A stretch of DNA of 29,669 nt from Candidatus Bathyarchaeota archaeon (GTDB lineage: Archaea; Thermoproteota; Bathyarchaeia; Bathyarchaeales; Bathyarchaeaceae). Of this stretch, positions 1 to 4,188 are shown one piece after another (within the stretch, counting starts at the first letter, position 1; each line of letters begins with the position of its first letter). The stretch is taken from assembly GCA_029879825.1 (NCBI GenBank), contig JAOUPL010000003.1, positions 1 through 29,669 of the forward strand. Direction: 5' to 3'. The notes under the pieces were generated by a model. That model was not told the origin of the DNA, did not search any database, and was given only the letters and a program-made list of their open reading frames with translations. A program made the position numbers and the translations under genes.

Positions 1-111
1 CCCCAAAGCGCCTATAGATTTAGCTTGCCATCCTTCCTTTGCCATACGATTGATCTGCGCTACAAGCTTCCTAGCCTCGCCAGTATCGTAGAGGATTTCA
101 TACTCCTTCAC
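1..111 (-). CDS. DUF4177-like small protein, 3' end cut by window
   Basis: The minus strand reads open from a GTG at 111 to the window edge (37 codons seen). The visible part has the pattern K-E-Y-E-I-L-Y-D ... L-V-A-Q-I-N-R-M-A-K-E-G-W-Q-A-K-S-I-G. This is the beta-strand, helix, 'EGW' and strand signature of DUF4177-type small proteins, whose function is unknown. A GAGGTGA Shine-Dalgarno lies just upstream of this GTG; another GTG nine bases earlier (120) is a less likely start. The reading frame is closed upstream by a stop inside the repeat at 164-202, so the repeat sits directly in front of the gene. The C-terminus is not in the window. Family assignment is by motif memory only. Confidence 0.5.
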   Translation of the reverse strand, partial: MKEYEILYDTGEARKLVAQINRMAKEGWQAKSIGALG

Positions 112-163
112 TTCAATCACCTCTATGCTGAGTCTGGCAATGGTTTCATATCTGCTTTTCGCA

Positions 164-202
164 GTTGGTTGGTTGGGTTAAAATTTAATCCCCACACACA
201 CC
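164..202. repeat. G/T-arm TTAA palindrome repeat, copy A
   Basis: A GTTGGTTGGTTGGG arm runs into the core TTAAAATTTAA (178-188), then TCCCCACACACACC. The whole unit is a loose palindrome with a G/T-rich left arm and a C/A-rich right arm. It is the first of five related copies in the first 3.2 kb (others near 1200, 2212, 3096 and 3194). It separates the DUF4177-like gene from the CPR-like gene. Confidence 0.75.
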
Positions 203-237
203 AAAGCCTTGTAAACAGAAATGGTATTATAGGTTGT

Positions 238-1203
238 ATGGCTGAACAGACGATTAATGGAACATTACAATTAAAAGGTGCTCGTCCCTCCGAAGGATTA
301 TTCCCTCTTGAGAAGGAGTATGCTCGCACCATTACCGCATTGAACCGAACAGGAATTTTAACCCTTCTTCCACGATCGGAAAATTTAGGGGTGATTGGAA
401 TTGACGGAAAAGAGTATCCTGTACCAACTCAAGAACAGCTGCAAGAAGTATTTACACGCAATAAGGAATTGGTTGATAGGAAAATGCGACAAGGATTTAC
501 TCAGCTTCAGTTAACGCCGATCGCAATGCCTACTTCACAACTTATTGATCGGGTAAAAACTGCCGTTCTTAAACATGCCGCAGCGGGAAAAATTATCCAG
601 ACAAAACAAAATTCTACTGACCCTGATATACCGGTTCGTGTAAATACTGGTGAACCGATCTGGATATGGGATATGGTGCGTCAAGCAGTGGATACTCCTA
701 ATCTTGTTTATTTCCCTCAAGCCTATACCGATCGTAACCATCAAGGATTAACTAAAGAAGAAGTAATGCAGAAAACCCGCTTATGTGCTGTGCCTGGCTG
801 GAGTGTGGGACTAATTGAGCCTATACCTATTATGCCTCAACAAGGACAGGGTAAAGTCATAGGAGGAAGAAAACAGCTAGAGGCATATTCTACCCCTCAT
901 GATTATTTACGAACCTTAAGTACACCGACCTATCAGGGAGAAACGGGATGGACACCAGAAGATTTTCTCACCCACTTTATAACTCAGCTTGAAACAACCA
1001 ATCAAGTAAGTCATGACCGGTATGACAGCAATGCTTTGTGGTTGCTTGGTTCGTATATGCCAAATTCTATGCCAAATTCGCGTCTTGTGCCGACTGGCAA
1101 CTGGGCTCGTGATGCTGGGCGGCGGATGTACTTGTCTGCGCATCGCACGGGCAATAGGCTTAGGGCTTGGGTGGCGCGTTCCACGGTGAGACTTGACACT
1201 TAA
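238..1203 (+). CDS. Patescibacteria-like uncharacterised protein with possible variable C-terminal domain
   Basis: A 321-residue protein from ATG 238. The frame is open further upstream, to about 25, but that part runs through repeat A, so 238 is preferred; an AGG lies 5 bases before it. There is no signal peptide and no membrane helix. The N-terminal body contains 'GIDGKEYPVP' and 'GFTQLQLTPIAMP'; the middle contains 'CAVPGWSVGLIEP' and 'WTPEDFLTHFITQLETTNQV'. These resemble uncharacterised proteins common in Patescibacteria (CPR) genomes, by recollection only. The last 41 residues (281-321) have W-x-R-x-x-G-R-R-x-Y-L-S and end in W-V-A-R-S-T-V-R-L, reminiscent of C-type-lectin/FGE-like ends. 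Bases 1081-1200 are 62% G+C and 14% A, against 42% G+C over 901-1080 and 28% A over 961-1080. An ATGCCAAATTC direct duplication sits at the junction. Repeats flank the gene on both sides. Horizontal transfer or chimeric assembly are both possible. Function unknown. Confidence 0.6.
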   Translation: MAEQTINGTLQLKGARPSEGLFPLEKEYARTITALNRTGILTLLPRSENLGVIGIDGKEYPVPTQEQLQEVFTRNKELVDRKMRQGFTQLQLTPIAMPTSQLIDRVKTAVLKHAAAGKIIQTKQNSTDPDIPVRVNTGEPIWIWDMVRQAVDTPNLVYFPQAYTDRNHQGLTKEEVMQKTRLCAVPGWSVGLIEPIPIMPQQGQGKVIGGRKQLEAYSTPHDYLRTLSTPTYQGETGWTPEDFLTHFITQLETTNQVSHDRYDSNALWLLGSYMPNSMPNSRLVPTGNWARDAGRRMYLSAHRTGNRLRAWVARSTVRLDT

Positions 1204-1240
1204 ATTTTAACCCCAACCCAACCCCAACCCAAACCCAAAC
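1200..1240. repeat. G/T-arm TTAA palindrome repeat, copy B
   Basis: The core TTAAATTTTAA (1200-1210) is followed by an uninterrupted C/A arm of CCCCAA, CCCAA and CCCAAA units reaching 1240. There is no G/T arm on the left. The first base of the core lies within the last codons of the CPR-like gene. The core is in the opposite orientation to copy A, so A and B form an inverted pair around that gene. The minus strand carries at least four runs of three or more G, giving G-quadruplex potential. Confidence 0.75.
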
Positions 1241-1255
1241 TATTCGTCTACGTGT

Positions 1256-1381
1256 CTACCCACCCAAATCTAGTATGGTGAAAAGAAAAAACCAAATAGT
1301 GACACCTATTACTGCCACAAGTACTGGTAACCAAATAGCCCAACTAATCATTCTTGGTTCTTCTTCATCTTTGAGTGCCAT
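1256..1381 (-). CDS. 41-residue single-span membrane protein
   Basis: A short open frame directly downstream of the winged-helix gene on the same strand, starting 34 bases after its stop codon. The start is ATG 1381 with a good Shine-Dalgarno (AAGGAAG, five bases away). The protein has a charged start (MALKDEEEPR) followed by one hydrophobic helix of about 24 residues (W14 to L37, containing 'WLPVLVAVIGVTIWFFLFTIL') and ends LDLGG. The topology is probably N-terminus inside. No family is recognised. Its position suggests co-transcription with the membrane-anchored regulator, and it might be a partner or a modulator of that regulator; this is inference. The stop codon lies only 16 bases from repeat B. 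Confidence 0.5.
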   Translation of the reverse strand: MALKDEEEPRMISWAIWLPVLVAVIGVTIWFFLFTILDLGG

Positions 1382-1415
1382 GTTTACTTCCTTCAAAGTC
1401 ACTCTAATTGTCTTC

Positions 1416-1997
1416 TCACCTGTTTCTCCCTTTCAGCCTGTCCATAATGGAGTCCAACCACTCTTGTAACCGCCCAGATTCTTTTTTTATCCAAATTCTG
1501 AGCCATGCCAGTAAAACAACTACCAACAAAGCGAACCCTGCAAGATAATAGTACGAAACCTGAGGTAGATGCCCAGCTATTACAGCCGTATGAACGAAGA
1601 ATGTTAGGAAAATCATGGCTGAGATGGAAAATGCTAGGATCACGTAGAACCATCTGTTAACCAGAATAGCGATCCCGCTGCTACGAGTAACTCCGACTCC
1701 TTTAAGGTACTCTTCATATCCGTTTTCCAAATTCTCCGTCATAGAGTGGAGCACGCTAAGAGCTTTCTTGCCGATCGGAGTCAGATGATACCTTCGGTCT
1801 CCGTTTCTAAAGACTAGACCCTCCAACAGCCTCAAGTGGTAATTCATCCTTCCAGTGTTGAGACCTAGTTCTCCCAAAATTTCGCTGTAACTAGCTCCTC
1901 CATCAGCGAGGCTTATGATTTTTAGGATATTACGGCGTTCCTGATGACCCAGTCCTTGGATGATGATACCTTCAATCTCATCTTTTCTGCTGTTCAT
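1416..1997 (-). CDS. Membrane-anchored ArsR-like winged-helix regulator
   Basis: A 193-residue protein. Residues 1-75 form a winged helix-turn-helix: 'GHQERRNILKIISL', then 'SYSEILGELGLNTGRMNYHLRLLEGLVF', then the wing 'NGDRRYHLTPIGKKAL'. This is the layout of archaeal ArsR/MarR-like DNA-binding domains. A short amphipathic linker (about 80-105) leads to two membrane helices, near 111-135 and 146-168, and a charged tail (IWIKKESGRLQEWLDSIMDRLKGRNR). Such membrane-tethered HTH proteins are common in archaea and probably couple an envelope signal to transcription; ligand and targets are unknown. The start at ATG 1997 follows a GCAGGGGG Shine-Dalgarno-like stretch. The 41-residue membrane protein follows on the same strand, probably in one operon. 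Confidence 0.8.
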   Translation of the reverse strand: MNSRKDEIEGIIIQGLGHQERRNILKIISLADGGASYSEILGELGLNTGRMNYHLRLLEGLVFRNGDRRYHLTPIGKKALSVLHSMTENLENGYEEYLKGVGVTRSSGIAILVNRWFYVILAFSISAMIFLTFFVHTAVIAGHLPQVSYYYLAGFALLVVVLLAWLRIWIKKESGRLQEWLDSIMDRLKGRNR

Positions 1998-2130
1998 GTC
2001 GTTTCCCCCTGCAAAACGCTAAGAAGAAATGGGTAAAAAGCTTTTTTGAAACGAAGAATTTGGTAAGAAAAGTTTTCAAAATAACGCTGTCAAAACACAA
2101 TCCTTACTTTGATATTTGTCTAGGATCAGA

Positions 2131-2150
2131 ATTTAGCTAGCTAGCTAAAT
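2131..2150. other. Perfect 20-bp palindrome ATTTAGCTAGCTAGCTAAAT
   Basis: The twenty bases equal their own reverse complement. They lie 134 bases upstream of the membrane-anchored regulator start and 14 bases left of repeat C. This could be a binding site for a dimeric protein or a cruciform-prone site; no factor can be named. Confidence 0.5.
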
Positions 2151-2163
2151 GAAAATGAAAGTA

Positions 2164-2240
2164 GGTGTGTGTGGGTTTGGGTTTGGTTGGGGTTGGGGGT
2201 TGGGTTGGGGCTTAAATTTTAACCCACACACACAAACCCA
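2164..2240. repeat. G/T-arm TTAA palindrome repeat, copy C (longest)
   Basis: The fullest copy. The left arm begins GGTGTGTGTGGGTTTGGG, continues with GGTTGGGG- and GGGTT-type units, and reaches the core TTAAATTTTAA (2212-2222). The right arm is CCCACACACACAAACCC. GTGTGTGTGGGTT at 2166-2178 is exactly complementary to AACCCACACACAC at 2221-2233, so a hairpin is possible. The left arm has seven G runs, six of them at least three long. Confidence 0.8.
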
Positions 2241-2506
2241 GAGGCCCTATTCAGATACCTTATTACTTGCGTTTTCTGAACAGGTTAACCTAGTTAACGG
2301 CGCGGCAAATATACGATGAAAACTGGCATGAACGCAGATTATGAAATTCGCGCTATTTCCCAACTTTGGCCAAGTGTTTTTTCTTCTTTTGCTTACTCTT
2401 TTTTTTCAATGAAGGCATACGCTAATCCCCACAAAGCAATGCTTACAATCAATGATATTACCCTATGTAGGTCTTAAGACTTTTCACGGTTAAGCCTATG
2501 GGAGTT

Positions 2507-2538
2507 AGAAAAAGGGGGTTTGCGGGTGATGTCTCCAC
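2507..2538 (-). ncRNA. Leader-like conserved element, copy 1
   Basis: On the minus strand this reads GTGGAGACATCACCCGCAAA followed by CCCCCTTTTTCT. It closely matches the plus-strand segments at about 12940-12970 (GGCGACACCCCCGCAAAC then TCCCCTTTTTCT) and, less well, at about 12320-12350. This copy has no TTAAATATTAGAA box in front of it. Whether it is a small RNA, a leader or a mobile remnant cannot be told from one window. Confidence 0.35.
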
Positions 2539-2592
2539 TGAAGTCTAAGTCCAGCCTAAACTATGGTTCAATGTGTGAATTCCATACTTCAT

Positions 2593-2634
2593 AGAAAAGG
2601 AGAGGAGTCTGCGGGAGTCGATGGAGACATCGCC
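2593..2634 (-). ncRNA. Leader-like conserved element, copy 2
   Basis: The minus strand reads GGCGATGTCTCCATCGA, then CTCCCGCAGACTCC and TCTCCTTTTCT. It shares the CCCGCAnACTCC and pyrimidine-tract ending with the other copies. It lies 54 bases from copy 1 on the same strand. Its GGCGATGTCTCCA block is an inverted copy of GGTGATGTCTCCA at 2525-2537. Confidence 0.3.
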
Positions 2635-2781
2635 ACTTAGCCACGGATATGCATGCATGTAGAAAACGGGAAACTGAAATCGCTTGCTGAGAAAATCAAA
2701 GAAAATCTGAGGGAAGCTTGACACAAAAAAGGAAGGAGTTTCAGGAGAAGACAGCCCTAATGGGGATGCATGTATGTAGAC

Positions 2782-2991
2782 TTAGTCCTTCTTAAGGTCC
2801 TCCAATCTTTCGTTTACGCCTTTCAGTTCATTTTCCAAGGACTCTTTATAATGTTCCAGCCACTTGATTTTCTTTTCCTTGTAACGTTCTTTCAGCTCTT
2901 TCGCTTCTTCCTTAGTAAGAAATCTGCGTCCACCAAAGTGTTGATGCCCGAAGAATGGATGTCCACAAGCGTACTCATACTCTTCACACAT
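2782..2991 (-). CDS. Small Cys/His-headed coiled-coil protein
   Basis: A 69-residue protein. The start is ATG 2991 because GGAGGTG lies eight bases upstream; earlier in-frame starts would read through the promoter. The head is rich in possible metal ligands: Cys2, Cys9, His11, His16 and His18 in 'MCEEYEYACGHPFFGHQHFGG'-like order, followed by 'RRFLTKEEAKELKERYKEKK'. From residue 28 on it is a charged amphipathic helix ending 'LENELKGVNERLEDLKKD', typical of a coiled coil. It resembles short archaeal proteins with a Cys/His/Gly head and a C-terminal coiled coil (DUF5320-like), whose role is not established. A canonical TATA box and three tandem palindromes upstream (3029-3082) point to tight repression. 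Metal or redox sensing or binding is a reasonable guess, not shown. Confidence 0.65.
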   Translation of the reverse strand: MCEEYEYACGHPFFGHQHFGGRRFLTKEEAKELKERYKEKKIKWLEHYKESLENELKGVNERLEDLKKD

Positions 2992-3028
2992 AAATTTGCA
3001 CCTCCATAGGTTACGAGTTTTTATCGAT

Positions 3029-3082
3029 ATTACCGAAGGGTAATTTATAAACATTACTATTTGGTAATTACCTTACAGTAAT
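3029..3082. promoter_or_regulatory. Three tandem ATTAC-N6-GTAAT operators
   Basis: Three palindromes share exactly the same half-sites and spacer length. They are ATTAC-CGAAGG-GTAAT (3029-3044), ATTAC-TATTTG-GTAAT (3053-3068) and ATTAC-CTTACA-GTAAT (3067-3082; overlaps the second by two bases). The first lies between the TATA box (3044-3051, minus strand) and the expected transcription start of the Cys/His protein gene. The other two lie upstream of the TATA box. The arrangement suits a dimeric repressor. Confidence 0.75.
3044..3051 (-). promoter_or_regulatory. TATA box for the Cys/His coiled-coil gene
   Basis: TTTATAAA lies 53 bases upstream of ATG 2991, giving an expected transcription start near 3020 and a leader of about 30 bases that includes the GGAGGTG ribosome site. 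It is flanked on both sides by operator palindromes. Confidence 0.6.
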
Positions 3083-3086
3083 TAGT

Positions 3087-3117
3087 GTATGGGGGTTAAA
3101 ATTTAATACACACACAC
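3087..3117. repeat. G/T-arm TTAA palindrome repeat, copy D
   Basis: GTATGGGGG is followed by the core TTAAAATTTAA (3096-3106) and TACACACACAC. It is inverted relative to copy E, 87 bases away. Confidence 0.7.
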
Positions 3118-3129
3118 TTTCAGCTGATG

Positions 3130-3168
3130 GCTGACGCCTGTCTGAAAAAGGTTGAAGATGGCGTCAGC
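3130..3168. other. Hairpin between repeat copies D and E
   Basis: GCTGACGCC (3130-3138) is perfectly complementary to GGCGTCAGC (3160-3168), a 9-bp stem with a 21-base loop. It is centred between the inverted copies D and E, so the unit 3087-3207 looks like a miniature inverted-repeat element. Confidence 0.5.
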
Positions 3169-3174
3169 GTATGA

Positions 3175-3207
3175 TTGTGTGTGGGTTGGGGGATTAAATT
3201 TTAATCC
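3175..3207. repeat. G/T-arm TTAA palindrome repeat, copy E
   Basis: TTGTGTGTGGGTTGGGGGA is followed by the core TTAAATTTTAA (3194-3204) and TCC. This is the reverse orientation of copy D. Any translation across it reads 'GLNFNP', the same as across the other copies, so coding frames through it should be distrusted. Confidence 0.75.
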
Positions 3208-3445
3208 TAAAATCAAAGTAGTTCCTTTAATAGAAGTCAAAACACAGGATTTGTTTTGGAATCGCGGGTATCACCAAGAATGGAGTCAAAAAGACATGAA
3301 GGAACGTATCGTTGAGGAAAGAAATACAAAATATGGTAAACGCATTGTGAAGCAGATTGAAGGAAAGATCATAATTCAGAAGATCCGAGAGGATAAGATA
3401 GAAGAAGATAAGAAAGTGTCCAAACGGAAAAAAGGAAAGAAATAG
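3208..3445 (+). pseudogene. Lysine-rich open frame, probable gene fragment
   Basis: A frame running out of repeat E is open to a stop at 3443. The downstream part reads '...DLFWNRGYHQEWSQKDMKERI' and 'KYGKRIVKQIEGKIIIQKI' and ends in a very basic tail (KKVSKRKKGKK). No start codon with a ribosome site is seen after the repeat; the only internal ATG is at 3296. The amino-acid pattern looks more like protein than chance, so a C-terminal fragment cut off by the repeat is plausible, but no family is recognised. A small intact basic protein starting at 3296 (49 residues) is the alternative. Confidence 0.25.
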
Positions 3446-3458
3446 TCGCGGCGCGGGT

Positions 3459-3704
3459 TTCTGGACTAGGTTCACTTTTCCTTTCTGGTTTGCAGATCTT
3501 CTATCGGCACTTGATTCCCTCTCCTTCTTAGGGTTCACTGGGGACGACCTGCAAATAGAAAAAGCACTAAAATGGTTCAGTAGTAGACAACAAAGAGAAA
3601 ATGGGCTTTGGAAGCTGACTTTATCGAAAGGCAAATCAACAGAAGGTCTTCCTTTGTGGACAAGTCTGGCGGTCTGCAGAGTTCTAAAGAGATTCTATAA
3701 ATAA
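3459..3704 (+). pseudogene. C-terminal remnant of a prenyltransferase/squalene-cyclase-repeat-like protein
   Basis: Reading from 3459, the frame gives 'FWTRFTFPFWFADLLSALDS', 'LSFLGF', 'IEKALKWFSSRQQRENGLWK' and ends 'LWTSLAVCRVLKRFYK' at a TAA (3702-3704). The hydrophobic Trp/Phe spacing and the 'ALKWFSSRQQ-x-x-GLW' motif match the last repeat and tail of alpha-toroid (prenyltransferase/squalene oxidase repeat) proteins that occur as hypothetical proteins in archaea, by recollection. No start codon precedes it and no matching upstream part is visible, so it appears to be the surviving 3' end of a decayed gene. It ends 35 bases before the tautomerase start. Confidence 0.5.
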
Positions 3705-3739
3705 AAGAGCCAATGTTTAAACAGTTAGGAGTTGGAAAA

Positions 3740-3943
3740 ATGCCAATTGTCCATGTAAACGTCTGGGAAGGGTTTGGAAAGGAAAAAGCCAAGATCGTAA
3801 TACAAAAGATAACCAAAGTTTTCGTAGATTTAGGCATTCCTCGGCAAGCAGTGGAAGTAATCGTACATGAAATCCCGAAGTCTCGCTGGGGAATCGGCGG
3901 AGAACCTGCTTCAGAAAAATTCGAAGAAACCCCTTCCAAATAG
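3740..3943 (+). CDS. 4-oxalocrotonate tautomerase family protein
   Basis: A 67-residue member of the 4-OT family of small tautomerases. The start at ATG 3740 is chosen because it gives Met-Pro, and after Met removal Pro1 is the catalytic base of the family; a TTAGGAG ribosome site lies nine bases upstream. The sequence follows the family fold: strand 'PIVHVNVWEGF', a helix 'EKAKIVIQKITKVFVDLG', strand 'VEVIVHEIPKSRWGIGGEPAS', with Arg59-like 'KSRWGIGG' near the active site. Typical length is 60-65 residues, so this is full length. The physiological substrate cannot be told; members act on unsaturated 2-oxo acids or dehalogenate. It stands alone, between a decayed gene and a hairpin region. 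Confidence 0.85.
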   Translation: MPIVHVNVWEGFGKEKAKIVIQKITKVFVDLGIPRQAVEVIVHEIPKSRWGIGGEPASEKFEETPSK

Positions 3944-3970
3944 ATTATCGAGCATTACTTATCTCATAAT

Positions 3971-4048
3971 ACGCGCGCGCCTATCATAGTGGAGATGTCC
4001 CCCGATCTGGGACATCTAAGGTCTGATTTCTTGCGCGCGCGCATCAGA
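3971..4048. other. Hairpin flanked by GCGCGCGC tracts
   Basis: AGATGTCCC (3993-4001) and GGGACATCT (4009-4017) form a perfect 9-bp stem with loop CCGATCT. Outside it lie ACGCGCGCGCC (3971-3981) and TTGCGCGCGCGCATCAGA (4031-4048); the GC tracts are complementary to each other as well. The segment GTGGAGATGTCCCCCGAT also resembles the leader-like element found at 2507, 12304 and 12925. It could be a small structured RNA or a 3' signal of the tautomerase gene. Confidence 0.4.
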
Positions 4049-4120
4049 GTCTCATAGTTATCTATTGAACTCAATGCTTCCCTACCTGATGTCCACGTTT
4101 TTAACCTGTAATTGAGGGGG

Positions 4121-4130
4121 ATAAATATTA
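4121..4130 (+). promoter_or_regulatory. TATA box for the radical SAM gene
   Basis: ATAAATATTA, preceded by a GAGGGGG stretch, lies 68 bases before ATG 4189. The expected transcription start is near 4150. It shares AAATATTA with the boxes at 12304, 12925 and 18879. Confidence 0.45.
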
Positions 4131-4188
4131 GGTTCTTATTATTTAATTGTGGTTTAACTGTGGATTCAGAAATTGTTGGTGTTCTGCA

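Larger units (their letters stand above)
2241..2781. other. Gene-free stretch with two leader-like elements
   Basis: No convincing gene is seen. A 22-codon frame (2653-2721, MHVENGKLKSLAEK...) has no ribosome site and is not called. The stretch holds two minus-strand elements of the CCCGCA leader family (2507-2538 and 2593-2634). Part of them forms a long inverted repeat: GGTGATGTCTCCA at 2525-2537 pairs with TGGAGACATCGCC at 2622-2634, with one G-T wobble. A GGAAGGAG stretch near 2731 resembles a ribosome site but leads to no long frame. Confidence 0.4.

Noticed and set aside
25..237. N-terminal extension of the CPR-like protein (71 more residues)
   Set aside because: It runs through the TTAAAATTTAA repeat and antisense to the DUF4177-like gene, and it has no ribosome site; the same 'GLKFNP' translation appears at other repeat copies.
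2653..2721. 22-codon frame MHVENGKLKSLAEK...
   Set aside because: Amphipathic but too short, without ribosome site or neighbour support.
3152..3207. N-terminal part of the frame crossing repeat E as a real gene start
   Set aside because: The segment is repeat and hairpin sequence; any coding over it is by chance.
164..3207. CRISPR array
   Set aside because: The repeat copies are unevenly spaced (about 90 to 1020 bases), vary in their arms and enclose genes; no cas gene is present.
164..3207. True telomere or linear replicon end
   Set aside because: The G/T tracts are internal, short, on both strands, and interrupted by genes; a terminal array would be long and at the contig edge.
3227..3939. 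Minus-strand frames opposite the gene fragments and the tautomerase
   Set aside because: The plus strand has recognisable protein families; the minus frames have none.
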